Source: Neoceratodus forsteri
Taxonomy: Eukaryota; Chordata; Ceratodontiformes; Ceratodontidae
Direction: 5' to 3'
Assembly (NCBI GenBank): GCA_016271365.2
Contig: CM057456.1
Location: 1,398,255,001-1,398,319,000, forward strand
DNA: 64,000 bases
Made by a program: the position numbers and the translations under genes. How positions within the stretch are numbered: position 1 is the first letter of the stretch; each line of letters starts with the position of its first letter. Positions 32,389-43,919 of this stretch are shown in pieces. The notes beneath the pieces were generated by a model. That model worked only from the letters and a program-made list of their open reading frames with translations. It was not told the origin of the DNA and searched no databases.

Positions 32389-32525
32389 GGATATTGGCCA
32401 TACAGCCAAGTTTTAAAAGAAACACAATTGCACATACCCCAATAATGCAAAGCATAATGGGAAACATATGCAAATCCCATAACAGAATTTGGACTGGCTC
32501 TACTTTGGCTGTATGGCCAATATCC
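32389..32525. mobile_element. Small non-autonomous TIR element (137 bp)
   Basis: It starts GGATATTGGCCATACAGCCAA and ends with the exact reverse complement TTGGCTGTATGGCCAATATCC. The core (AAAGAAACACAATTGCACAT, ATAATGCAAAGCATAATGGG) recurs inverted at 40257-40372. Both copies are followed by AGGGCATTTGCTCTGGGGT, so the true element may extend beyond the 21-bp inverted ends. No coding capacity. Confidence 0.75.
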
Positions 32526-34200
32526 ACTGGGATAACCCCTGCCTCAGGGCATTTGCTCTGGGGTGCTTTTGTAGTTCTTTTCCTTCTCTATTTCGGGGTC
32601 CCCATGGCCCAAACAAATAATATCCTCCTTAAGGGGTGGCAGGCTCCCTCTCCCTGGGCTAAGACACATATATGGCACACTAATGGGGAGCATGCGTGGA
32701 ATAGTGTTCTGAGAGAGGAGCAAAGCAGTCGCAGTCGAACCCCCACCAACACAACACACTAATGTTCAGCGGGCTGTAAGAGTTTTTTTTTTAGTTTTTT
32801 TTTTACATTGGGTGGTTGTTTTTTTGCAATGGCTTTAGTGCATTCCTGCTGTGAATTGATACCTGCAGAGCCTTATGGAACAAGCAGCAGAAGTTGGTCT
32901 TTGTTTTTGTGGCTTAATAGTTTCTCTGTAGAAAAGACAGTGTATTGGCATGCTTCCTGCAGTTTAAAATTTTTTTGGAGTGGGTACACAGGAGTAAGGA
33001 CAATGCAGCTGCTGTTAATTGGATCAAAGGATGTCTGAATGGGACAGTGAGTAAAACTGAAGACGTCTTTGCCAAATTGGTGCTTTATTATTCTCTTTGC
33101 TATTATCTCAGAGCTCAAAGATTAATGTCTATATTTTTGCTGTACTGTCTGAGATGCAAAGGGTAAGGAATTGCAGTTGCTTTAAGTGATGAACTGATGG
33201 AGACTTGAAATGGAGTTTTGAGTTGTCTCAAAGATGCCGTGTATAATGGTTTTCGACAACGATCTCTCCGTTTAGCTTTTTCAGCGTTGTTACTACTTCT
33301 TTCTCCTACACTATAGTAAACGCTCACATAAAAAAGGAAATAGAGTATAAAATTGTGAAAATAGTATTGGCCTATGTTTGCAAATGGAGTAGTAAATGTG
33401 GATGTTGAACTGCACTAATTGTGTCCACCCAAATGGGGAAAATGAACTACTAACCGCTGTAATTTAAAGTGCCAGAACTTTTTGTAGAGCTGAAGACACT
33501 GTTTTCCTTTCTTTTTATGGTTACTGTCAGCCTTTTTCTCTTTAATATTTCAGCTTTGCTACTACCTTCCTTTCCCTCATTATAGCCAAATGTTCACATA
33601 AAAAAAGTTTGAAACTGTGAAACTAGTGTGGGAGTACGTTCTGCTGAGGGAACAGTGAAGATGAATGCTGCATCCTATTCATCTAGTATGGTCTGATGAA
33701 AAGGAATATGAACTCTGAAACTTTGCAAATTAAAAACTGCTAACAACGTTTAATTATCCTTAAGAGGTTGTGTATAGTGATTGTTGACTTATCCTTCTAT
33801 CAGGTTTTCCTAAAAGGAAAAAAAGAAAAATTAAAAAAAAAGAAAAAGGGATAAATTCCAGCCAGGTCCTAATGACACAATACTCTGAATTAAAATTTAA
33901 AGGAGCTTTGACTAGTTAATAAAGTGTAGTTATAATTTGATATGTCAACCAGAAGGGAAAGAAGGGAAAAAAGCTCAGTGGACTTTTCTGAAAGAAAACA
34001 AGATAAAACACACAGAGAAGCCAAAATGAAAGGTACATTACTACCTAAACTCCTCCCTGAACAGGTCCTTTTGAATTTCTTTGGTAAATTACCCACCTTA
34101 AATATTACTAATCCTCTAAGTCCAATTACATCCCCTTTTGAAACTCAAAATGTAACAAAAGATACAATGGATGGGGGAAAAATGTTATTGAAAGCTCTAC
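32526..34200. other. AT-rich stretch with a diverged duplication, no gene
   Basis: No domain is recognised. A segment at ~33230-33390 (CAGCGTTGTTACTACTTCTTTCTCCTACACTATAG, TGTTCACATAAAAAA-type end) is repeated with divergence at ~33530-33650 (CAGCTTTGCTACTACCTTCC, ATTATAGCCAAATGTTCACATAAAAAA). The spacing is about 290 bases. Several A-rich tracts occur at 33820-33850. Confidence 0.5.
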
Positions 34201-34760
34201 TTTATCTTCTCAGAGTAAGATGCTACTAAAAAAAGGGAAAGGAAGCTGGCCCACCAGCACAGTGGTTGGATTTCCACTTGTGGTGCTAGCAACCTGGGTT
34301 CAGAAATGGACCCTGGTCATCGGAGGGCCGGCCAGGGGGAGAAGGATGGAGCATCCCATGGATGGCTCTCCTTCTCCAGGGGGAGTGGGGAAGTGTCCAG
34401 AGCACCGAGGACTCCTGGCAGAGGTTGGGAAACACTCACACTACTGATGCTGACTCACAGGGAGGCAGGGGCAGATGCAGGTGTCATTGCATGTCCCTGC
34501 CTCCACAGAACACAGGGAAAAAAAGAAGTAGCTGGGCAGGGTCCACTGTCTAAGTGAAGCCCTCCTCAGGGCTTCAATCAGCCACCACCACCACCACAAT
34601 CCCCTGACCAGTCACTAGTCCCACAGCATGGATAGGGGACCATTGCCATGGCCCCCACCCTCCGGGGGTAAGCTGGGGGTATCTGGGGGATGGAAGCAGC
34701 TATAGGTGGCAGTAGAAGCCTCAGGGGCCATGACCAGGGTAGAAGAGTGACAGTGGACCT
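34201..34760. other. GC-rich stretch, possible leader of the following L1
   Basis: No homology is recognised. GCTGGCCCACCAGCACAGTGG followed by AACCTGGGTTCAGAAATGG (~34243-34310) vaguely resembles a tRNA-derived SINE head, but the box B is poor. The position directly upstream of L1 ORF1 makes an L1 5' UTR equally possible. Confidence 0.3.
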
Positions 34761-34769
34761 GCTAAGAAA

Positions 34770-35760
34770 ATAAAGAATAAAAAAAAAAGGGAAAGAACTG
34801 GAATCAGGGGCCATGGCCTCAAATAGTAAAGGCAATGTTTACCTTTCAGCAGAATCAGATATGGATTCTATGAATGAGGAGGATGGGAAACTTTCAAAAT
34901 CAAATGAAATAAATGAGACAATAATTCAGAAGGGAAATGAACTTCAAAAAAACAACATCAAGAATCACAGGAAGTAGGAGAAAAGGAACATATTCCTTTC
35001 TGAGTTACCTCATTGATGGGAAATATTAATGAGATAAAAGAAGATATGAGTTTTCCTAAAGTCAAAGCTGAAAATATGGATACATTAATATCAGAAATGG
35101 AAGGGATCAGGTCTACAATACAGCAATTAGAGGTCTCTGTAACATCCATTAATAATAAAATACCACAAATTGAAAAGAGAATTTCAGAAACTGAAGATAA
35201 AAACTTATTAGTGGAACAGCAATTAAGTAATCATGAGAGGCAATTAACAGATATGGTAACAAAGATGACAGACGTGCAATTAAGATCAAGGAGGAAAAAT
35301 TAGAAGCTAATTGGTATCCCCAAAACCTGGAAACAGTTACAGACATTAAAGGAAATTGTCTTGAAAATATTTGCTAATTATTTGGATACACCTGTGGGGG
35401 ATTACAAAATTGAAATTAACAGAATACATTGTTCTTTAAAGACAAGACCAGAAGATGGGTTACCACTACGTTCAGTTATTGTTAAATTATTTAGATCTGA
35501 AGATAAAAATAGAATTATGAATATGGTATATAAAAAAAGGTTATGATAGAAGGTGTTAATGTAGCTATTTATCAAGACTTGCCCTATGATATTATAGAAC
35601 AAAGAAAAAAAATTGCTCATTTAAGAAAAGTTTTATGGCAGAAAGGGTATAAAAACAGCATTGTTAATACCAGCAAAATTAAGAGTAATCATTGAATATA
35701 AACCTTATTTTTTACCTCAAGTACTCAAGCTAGTGAAGAGTTACCTAACGTATACCTGAT
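34770..35760 (+). pseudogene. L1 ORF1p relic
   Basis: The N-terminal basic stretch AKKIKNKKKGKELESG runs into MASNSKGNVYLSAESDMDSMNEED (~34813). After a frameshift, the piece at 35013-35303 is a clear coiled coil (EIKEDMSFPKVKAENMDTLI, then IQQLEVSVTSINNKIPQIEKRI). The RRM-like part lies at 35290-35546 (GIPKTWKQLQTLKEIVLKIF, NRIHCSLKTRPEDGLPLRSVIV). The C-terminal domain is at ~35570-35740 (QDLPYDIIEQRKKIAHLRKVL, then ALLIPAKLRVII). Stops at ~34975 and ~35301 and frameshifts inactivate it. Confidence 0.82.
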
Positions 35761-35965
35761 CTCTTCACTTGAAGCAAGATGAAAGGTGATAAGATGTGTT
35801 GGGTGGGGGGACTGACTGCTCTCAGATAAAAGTGAATGCTAGGTATCCATAGGGGAATGGATACCAGATTATTTTGTGATTTATTTAAGAAAATGGGATA
35901 TGGGTATATCACAAGAAGGTGCAGTTCTCTCCAGTTTTGGTTAACAGGAAAAGAAGGATATAGAT

Positions 35966-38900
35966 ATGTCTTACGATCGTGTAGATATGAGAATTGCTTC
36001 TTTAAATGGTAATGGCTTAAACAGATATAATAAAAGGAATACAATTCTACAGTTTGCAAAAATGCATGATATAAAGATGTTTTGCCTACAAGAAACCTAC
36101 TTATTGCACAGTAGAATCAATAGATTGAAAACATCTTGGGTGGGTCAAGTTTTTCACTCATCTGGTACAAATAATAGCAGAGGAGTGGCAATCCTCATAT
36201 TTAAAGATGTGGTTTTTAAGAGCACCCAAGTAATTAAGGATCTAGAAGGTTGTTATATATTAGTTAAAGGTAAGCTTTTGGGGATAGAGGTTGTTATTGG
36301 TTCAATTTATGGACTGTTCCTCAATTATGGGGGTTTCTTACAGGAACTAGAACAGAGTTTAATAACCCTTGCTTGTCAGGATACTATTCTGGTAGCAGAC
36401 TGTAGTGCTTTATTAAACCCAAATCTTGATAAAACTACTAGACCTCTGAGTAATGATGTGTATAATGCCAAAGTACTAAATGAGTTTATTAAAATAAATT
36501 ATTTGGTTGATATTTGGAGAGAGAGGAATTCATCAGAATTAGAATTCACTTATAAATCTATTCCATGTATAGTAGACTGGACTTTTGTTTGGTAAATCGG
36601 AGTTTGGTAAGCAGAATTAAATCTGCTTATATTTATAGCATTCTGGTCTTTGATCATGCCACGATTTCTATACAGTATATTCCGACCTATGATAGGGTTT
36701 TTATTCCTCAATGGAGATTTGATAATACCTTTTTAAATAATCATGAATTTGTGGCTTATATAAAGTTTCATTTAGAGGAATATTGGAGGACAAATAATAA
36801 TAATGAAGTTACAATGGCAGTTAAGTGGGATGCATGGAAAGTAGTGATAAGTGGTTATATTATGTCATTTGAAATTAAAAATAAAAAGAATAGAATGACT
36901 CAACTTCAGAAATTAGAAGAAATAAAAAAGACAGAAAAGAGAGTAAGAGGAACAAATCTTGCAGAAGATCTAATTACACTTAATGAATGTAAGTATAAAA
37001 AGAACAAATTAATACTTATTCAAATGGAAAAAAGATGTTTGGAAAGTGAAAAATAAATTGTAATTTCAGGGTGACAAAACAGGTAGATTATTAGTTTACG
37101 CACTTAAAAAGCAAAGAGAGTGCAATGTTATTCTAAGCATAGATAATGGGCAAGAAGAAGTGCACACAGAAACATTAATGATGGAAGAATTTGTATCTTA
37201 TTTCTCTAGGGTATATAATAAAGGTTATGATGTTAATTTAGAAGAAATGAGGAAATATGCAAAGAGTTCAATAGACAACAAATTTAATATAAATAATAAG
37301 ACCTTTTTCTTTAAATGAAATAGATATATCCATAAGACAACAAAAAAAGGGCTCATCACCTTGGCCAGATGGCTATACAGCTGAATTTTACTCTATGTTT
37401 AAGGAACAATTAAAGCCTTGGCTTAAAATATTGATTGATGAGATTAGTATCTCAGATAATATGGCATCCTCTTTAAATGAATGTACAATAATACTACTAT
37501 TAAAGGATAATAAAGATCCAAAAAAGTGGGTAGTTATCATCCAATTTCGTTATTGAATTTGGATTATAACATTATTATGAAGTTAATAGTAAATCGATTA
37601 GAAGATCAACTTGGCATACTTCATTGGAGAAGAACAAAGGGGATTTATTAAAGGAAGGAATATTTTTCAAGGTCTTGAACAAATTCAGACATTAGTATCT
37701 ATGGAGACTAAAAATAAAAAGGTAGAGGTAGAAGAAGAAAAAGTAATGATTGCTTTGGACGTGACTAAAGCATTTGACTTAATTTCTAGAGAATATATGT
37801 TTGTATTTTGAAAGAATGGGGTTTCACTGACATAATTATCCAGGTGCTGCATAAAATTTATGCCAAGGCCACTGCTAGACTAAAGATTAACTCTTTCCTT
37901 TCTGAATCAATTAGGATCTCAAATGGGGTCAGACAAGGATATCCTCTCTCACTTTGTTTATATTATGTTTGGAACCCTTATTAAATGGTAGTACGGTCAA
38001 TAAAAGAATTAAAGATATTGACACTAAGAAAGGAAGAGTTAAAATGAATGTCTATGCTGATGATAAGCCACTTATTTTGTCTAATCCAGTTGTTTCATGG
38101 CCAAATGCACTCAAGGAAATTAAGAAATTTGCAATACACTCGGTATGAATTGAATCAGGAGAAATCTTTAGCTATTTCTATAACAGCCCTAAGTGAAAAG
38201 ACTAACAGTGTTTGTTCCCTATTAATATTGTAAACAATATGAAATATCTGGGTATAATTCTCACAAATAACATAGATGATATAATTAAAATTAACACTAA
38301 TAATACATATTGTAAAATTAAGACATTACTCGGAAAATGGGAAAACTTGGCTTTTTCACTTAGGGGGAAGATTGAAATTGTTAAAATGGCTATACTTCCA
38401 CATATAATGTTTTTGTTCCAAGCACTCCAAGGAGAAATTCTGGAACAATGGTTCTCCAGGGTTAAACATGCTTTGATTAAATTTCTCTGGAGGGGTGCCT
38501 CCCCCAGAATAGCATGGTTCAAGTTAACTTTACCAAGACTGAACACAGGTATGGGCTGTCCAGACCCATTTTGTTATTATATAGCAACAAGGGTTAAAGC
38601 TGCACTTTCCTGGATAAATAAAAATCAAAAAGAGATTGATGAGAAAGGTAATTATAGTATTATTGTTCAGGAAATGTTAGACAAAGAAACTTAAATTTAG
38701 GGATTCAGGATATAATAAGAAGGAATAATCTGTTTATCGGACCAGAAATAAATCCGATAATTAGAGGAGTAGCCTTAGCATGTAAAGAATGGTTAAAAAA
38801 AAGTAAGGTTAAAAACTATTCACTATGTAGCTCCATATTATACAATAGTATTGCCTCTTTAAAACATAGTTGGAGACAAGCATTAATAAGACAAAAAATG

Positions 38901-39800
38901 ATTAATTAGTCAGATTTATTGGAAGACACTGACTTTATTTCTTATGAATCATTTAAAAAAACATCTTATATCCAGTATTTAAAAGATAATTGGGGGTTAT
39001 ATTCTTTACTGAAATCAAAATTTATAAGGTTAAAAAAATGAATTCTGCTTATATAATACTGATTTATATTTAAATTACGGATTTAATAAACAATATAGTA
39101 TTATTGCCCAAATATATAGATCCTTTTTTGATTTGGAAAATAAGATGGGTATCAAAAGAAGACTAATATTGACACAAGAGAAATGGCAATTAAATCTGAA
39201 ACAAACTTTTTCCTATAGAGAGTGGTTTATGATTAGAATGGATGCCAATAAAATATATATATATGCCAAGAAAAAGAGCATTCAATACAAAATAATAGAA
39301 AGGGCATATTTCACACCATCAAGGATTTCTGCTATCCAGGGAAGGGAATTTGGCTCTTGTTGACATTTATGTGGAGGCACTGGCAATCATGGGAACATGT
39401 TTTGGTTTTGCCCCAACATTTTTAAATGGTGGCAACAGCTACATCTGGAATTAGAAGTCATATTTAATAAAAAAAATGTTGGTTGCCCCAGATTTCTATA
39501 TATTAAATAGATATGATCTATATATTCTGTCTAGGGAAGAGATCAAGATATGTGCCCTGGCTGCTATGGTACTTAAAAGACAGATTCTAGAGAAATGGAA
39601 CTGGACAGAAGTAGGGGACTGAAATTATAACCAAAGGATCTATAAATTTAGAGAGAATTTAAGACTGGAGAAAATAAGTCTGGAAATTAAAGAAGTGGAA
39701 AATAATTTGGAGGAATGCTATATTAATTGGGCTGAAATCATTCGTATCCTTCCGCCTGTTTTAAGAATAGAAGGACGAATTTGGAATATTGATATTTGAA
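35966..39800 (+). pseudogene. L1 ORF2 (endonuclease and reverse transcriptase) relic
   Basis: The endonuclease starts MRIASLNGNGLNRYNKRNTI (35990; ATG 35966 is the first in frame). It has FCLQETYLLHSR and GSIYGLF, where GDFN reads as a changed VADCSALLN (~36390), and ends near VDWTFVW then SRIKSAYI..FDHATI (SDH changed to FDH). The linker is at 36600-37060. The RT has PWPDGYTAEFYSMFKEQLK (~37360), RGFIKGRNIFQGLEQI (~37635), ALDVTKAFDLISREYM (~37755), the catalytic YADDKPLIL (~38055) and NMKYLGIILTNNIDDI. The C-terminal region (LRGKIEIVKMAILPHIMFLFQ and on) continues past 38.7 kb to ~39.8 kb with many frame changes. Confidence 0.85.
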
Positions 39801-39929
39801 TTAATGTTCTTGTATAACTGGAGAGAAAATGTTCACGTGGTAAAAAATGTATGCAGTCTGTATATATCTGATCATTTTTTTGTCTGTATATGATTTTTTC
39901 ATATACATTAGAAAATAAATAAAGACATT

Positions 39930-40256
39930 TTATTTATTTATTTATTTATTAAATTTTGATAATCGGGTGAGCCCACTTGGCCCCAAGAGTCCCTTTTTCA
40001 GGGGCGACCCGAGGATTACATAGATTATTACATAGGATTGAGTGCAACAAAATACATAACATGTGTCACATAGATACATTACAGAGTAAACATGGCAGCA
40101 ATATAACAAGTTCTAACGGTAAAGGAGTTGGACGTTTACACAGATATGGCACATTGATGAGTCCAAATGAGGACGAAACACGTGTATGTGTCTGCTGTTC
40201 TTTGCCTTTGCTGATTGCACTGTGAGGCCTTCTGGCACCATGTAATTCTGCTTAAA
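39930..40256 (-). mobile_element. LINE/SINE 3'-tail fragment with (TTTA)n
   Basis: It begins ATTTATTTATTTATTTATTAAATTTTGATAATCGGGTGAGCCC and continues with CAGGGGCGACCCGAGG and ACATAGATACATTACAGAGTAAAC. This has the same style as the tail of the L2-like element at 22991 (which also has TTACAGAGTAAAG) and the nested LINE at 52888. It is read as a 5'-truncated minus-strand L2-like 3' UTR. No coding part. Confidence 0.55.
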
Positions 40257-40372
40257 GTAGAGCCAGTCCAAATTCTCTCATGAGGATTTGCATATGTTTC
40301 CCATAATGCTTTGCATTATTGGATTGTGTGCAGTTGTGTTTCTTTTAAAACTTGGCTGTATGGCCAATATCC
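40257..40372. mobile_element. Second copy of the small TIR element (inverted, one end lost)
   Basis: This is the reverse complement of 32400-32514 with ~90% matching: AGCCAGTCCAAATTCT, TTTGCATATGTTTCCCAT, ATGCTTTGCATTATTGG, TTTCTTTTAAAACTTGGCTG and the terminal GTATGGCCAATATCC. The left inverted end is missing after AAAGTAGAGCC. AGGGCATTTGCTCTGGGGT follows, as in the first copy. Confidence 0.8.
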
Positions 40373-40408
40373 TTAGGGCATTTGCTCTGGGGTTCTTTGT
40401 AGTGTATA

Positions 40409-40410
<2 letters not shown>

Positions 40411-40460
<50 letters not shown>

Positions 40461-40493
40461 TATATATATATACATATATATATATTATAGTGT
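40411..40493. repeat. (TA)n microsatellite with CA/TG interruptions
   Basis: The tract is TGTGTGTATATATA.., ACACACATATATAT, then TATATTATAGTG. It directly precedes the left end of PAL copy I. Short ORFs of alternating Tyr/Ile here are repeat artefacts. Confidence 0.95.
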
Positions 40494-41639
40494 AGCACAG
40501 TAGTGCCACTATAGTTAAGATTGAGTACCCCATTTAAGGTTAAAGTGTGAAATTTTGCATCTTAATAACTTTGCCACCATACAACAGATTTGCCTGGCAG
40601 GCACAGAGCAGTAGCATAGATCTTGGGACCTACCAAGTTTCGTACCAGTCGGATATATGGCTGCAGAGTTATTAAGCAACATTCTGTAGCACATGTACAC
40701 TTTGTTGTGCATTCTTTACTCACACCTACAGGTCTCATGGTCTGCGCGACTGGTCCAAACACTTCAGGGAACATGCAGCCAGGGTCCCCTGTGTGCCTTT
40801 CAAAGATTTTGTGAAAAAATATTAAATGGTTCAAAAGTTATTCAAAAAACAAGTTTCCCATTATAGTCAATGGGAAAAGTTAAAAAGTTTGACAGTGTCG
40901 CAGATGCAGTTTTTAGTGTCGCAAATTACCCTGCGTAGTGTTGTGAGTCAGCCATTTTGTTTTTCATTAAGTGGTCACAAAAATGCTTGGCAGTTAAATG
41001 TGGGACCCTCTGGGACACAATTCTTTTTGTGCTCACCTAGTCGAGCCCTGAGGATGCTAGCCATGTCTTTTTTTAGGGGTTAAACACCCCAGAAATATGT
41101 TTTAAAATTTTTGCAAACTGTTGTGTTGCAAAGTGTGTTGTACTTGTGACACTTTTGTGATTTTTTTGCAAAGTGTCATAATTTCCCATGTTCTACTTTC
41201 TGCGACACTATGAACAAAATAACAGGAATTCTTTGCCACCCTGCTGTAAAACAACGGTTTGGTCTCTGGGGCTGAAATTTGAAGAGATGAAAGCCAACAT
41301 CTCACAGATGTGCCTTTTTGTGGTTTGGTGAAAAAATGTTAAAGGGATGCAAAGTTAGTGTACTCTGAAGTTGCTGCTTTTTCCCATAGACTAACATTAC
41401 GGCGTCCGTCGTGCCTTTCGGAGCCCGTATCGGAAATGCTTTGAGATACAGACTTTTTGTCAGAAAAAATGCTTAGCCCCCCCCAAGTGGGGGCTAAGTG
41501 CAAAACTAGCCTGGTAAGTCATAATTTATATGAAAATTTAATTTTTTTCTACGTTGTACGGTTCCTGAGATATAAGCATTTTAGTATTCCAAGTGCTCAT
41601 TTTCTGCTCCGAGGCCCATTATTATGCATACATTCTTTG

Positions 41640-42530
41640 TATTCACTGTATTTCTCTATGCAGCTATTGGTGAAAAAAAGTGTGCACTTTTGGTACTGTC
41701 ACAGTTAGCATTCCCACTGTGTGCATTACCCCTTGAGTTTTTGTTTGCGCTTGCATTTGCGTTACTGTTACCATTTGCATTTCCATTACTGTTTCTGTTT
41801 GCTTTTCCATTTGTGTCACCATGCACATTTTCGTTTGCATTTGTGGCTGCCCTTCCATTTGAATTTGTCTTTTGTTTTGGCATCATCGTTGCTGTTACTG
41901 TTATCATTTGCGTTTCCAATTGTGTTACCGTGACCGTGCACGTTACGGTTTGGGTTTCTGTACACGCTTGCATTTGCATTTCTCTTTCCTTTGGCATTAT
42001 TGTTGCTGTTACCATTACCATTTGCATTTCCAATTGCATTACCATGACCATGCAAGTTATGGTTTGTGTTTCCATATGCACATGCATTTGTGTTTCTGTT
42101 TCTGTTTCCTTTGCCTTTATTGTTGCTGTTGCCATTACCATTTGTGTTTACAATTGCAGTACCGTGACCATGCGCGTTACCAGTTGTGTTTCCGCATGTG
42201 CTTGCATTTGTGTTTCTGTTTCTGTTTCCTTTTCCATTATTATTGCTGTTACCATTACCATTTGCATTTCCAATTGCATTACCGTGACCGTGCGCATTAT
42301 GGTTTGCGTTTCCATACGTGCTTGTGTTTGCGTTTCCATTTCTGTTTCCTTTGGTGTTATTCTTGCTGTTACCGTTACCATTTGCATTTACAATTGTGGT
42401 ACCATGACTGTGCATGTTACCAGTTGCATTTCCATATGCACTTGCATTTGCATCTCCGTTTGTGTTACTTTTTGCCTTGACGTCACTTTGCACTTACTTT
42501 TCTATTACCGTTTGCATTACCATTTATGTT
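41640..42530. repeat. Higher-order repeat: 120-bp unit built from hexamers
   Basis: Units start near 41760, 41880, 42000, 42120, 42240 and 42360 and are almost exactly 120 bp apart. Each runs TTGTTGCTGTTACCATTACC, ATTTGCATTTCCAATTGC, a TACCGTGACCRTGCRCGTTA segment, then GTTTCC..GCATTTGYGTTTC. The base layer is a 6-bp pattern (RTTWCC / RTTTGC). Several frames on both strands stay open: plus 41624-42697 (Val/Cys/Ile/Ser-rich), minus 42493-41816 (Asn-x-Asn-x, 225 codons). This follows from the hexamer lacking stop codons; I would not call a protein without expression data. Confidence 0.92.
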
Positions 42531-42629
42531 TGCATCACCATGTGGGAGCGTGGAGTCCGAAGGGCCCGCACTCCCAACACCACCTTCCATTCACTATTTA
42601 TAGTCCTCATTCTCAAAAAGAAGGGAAAT

Positions 42630-42990
42630 TTATGGCAAAACTCAGTTTACTGCATCAGTTAGGGTTGTTCCACAGCAACAAAAGTGAGGAAATTTGATGT
42701 TAGGGTTGAAACCCCCCTTGCACCCCCACAACCCTGCTCCCCCAACTGGCATTGGGTTGTACGTTGGGGTCGTCAGTCCTAACTCTCACCCCATTCTCCT
42801 ATACTTCACCACCTCAGCTTGTTTACACATGGGATGGGGTGAGAGTTAGGACCAATGACCCCAATGCACACCCCGATGTCAGTTGGGGTGGGGTTGGGGT
42901 GCAAGGGGGTTCAACCCTAACAATGAATTTCCTCACTTTTGTGTCTGTGGAACAACCCTAATTGATGCATTAAATGGAGTTTTTTGCCAT
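42630..42990. repeat. PAL palindrome, ~355 bp
   Basis: The left arm GCATCAGTTAGGGTTGTTCCACA..GTGAGGAAATTTGATGTTAGGG matches inverted AACAATGAATTTCCTCAC..TGGAACAACCCTAATTGATGC. The inner pair is CCTAACTCTCACCCCATTC and its complement around a ~45-bp centre (CTCCTATACTTCACCACCTCAGC). A second, partial copy lies at 43200-43390, across a (TA)n at 43000-43033. Confidence 0.88.
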
Positions 42991-42996
42991 GAATAT

Positions 42997-43035
<39 letters not shown>

Positions 43036-43919
43036 TATGGGATATGGGGGGCACCTGTTGGATAACCAAGCTATTTCTACAGTAGCCTGTGACCTCGAGT
43101 AACCTCACAAGTGGTGAAGCCACAAGTGAGGTTCACAAGAGGTCACAGGCCACCAACTTCTTAAAAGAATGAAAAATGTCTAAAGAGGCTGACATGGTAT
43201 AGCACAGGAGAATGGGGTGAGAGTTAGGCCTAATGACCCCATGGCACACCCCAATGCCTGTTGGTGTATGGAGGATGGGGGATGGGGTGGTAGGGTGGGT
43301 GGGTTAGGAGCTCAACCCTAACATCCCATTTCCTTACTTTTGTTACTTCAACCCTAACTGATGCATTAACAAAGTGTTTTGCAATGAATTTCTTTACTTT
43401 TTGAGAAAGTGTAATGTAACTGGTAAGTGCTGTGTGTTGGTGGGAGATCTCGGCCCTCCAGGCCCCATGCTTCCACCAAGCTACCCATTTGTGCATAACA
43501 ATATGAATCTGTGGGAGTGTGGGCATGGAGCCGACTTACACATAACAATGCAGCCAAATGCAGCCATACAGTACCCCTATAGGGCTGAAAAGGAACCCTT
43601 GTAACACTAATTTGCCAATATCTCAGTAACCATAAAAGCTATGAATAAAATTCCACTTCAGTTGTAATCATGACTTCGAAACCTCAACATGTGCTTAGTT
43701 ACAGGTAGCAAAAAATCAATATCTTGCATTGTTTCCAAGATATGGGCATCGAAAGTTGCTGTTGGTACCACAATGTTATCCTATGAGAAAAATCTCAACT
43801 TCATAATGGCATAGCTATGGAATCAATTAACTTTTTTATACCTAAACAACATAATTCACATCTCTGGGGCATCCCCTTTATATCCTACAAATTTCAAGCC
43901 AAAAGACCAAACCATTTAT

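Larger units (their letters stand above)
34761..39930 (+). mobile_element. L1-type LINE, near full length, decayed
   Basis: ORF1 (34.8-35.75 kb) and ORF2 (35.97-39.8 kb) are followed by a short 3' UTR with AATAAATAAAGACATTTT at the end. Both ORFs are broken by frameshifts and stops. The sequence is strikingly A/T-rich compared with the CR1 copies, as is common for L1. The junction with a (TTTA)n-tailed fragment at 39930 hides any poly(A) tail. Confidence 0.88.

Noticed and set aside
34243..34310. tRNA-derived SINE head
   Set aside because: A weak box A-like word and GGTTCAGAA instead of GGTTCGA; no second copy or A-rich tail found in the window.
41624..42697. 357-codon open frame on + and 225-codon frame on - as real protein genes
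   Set aside because: Both lie on the 120-bp hexamer array; open frames follow from the absence of stop words in the repeat. No start context, domain or other coding sign.
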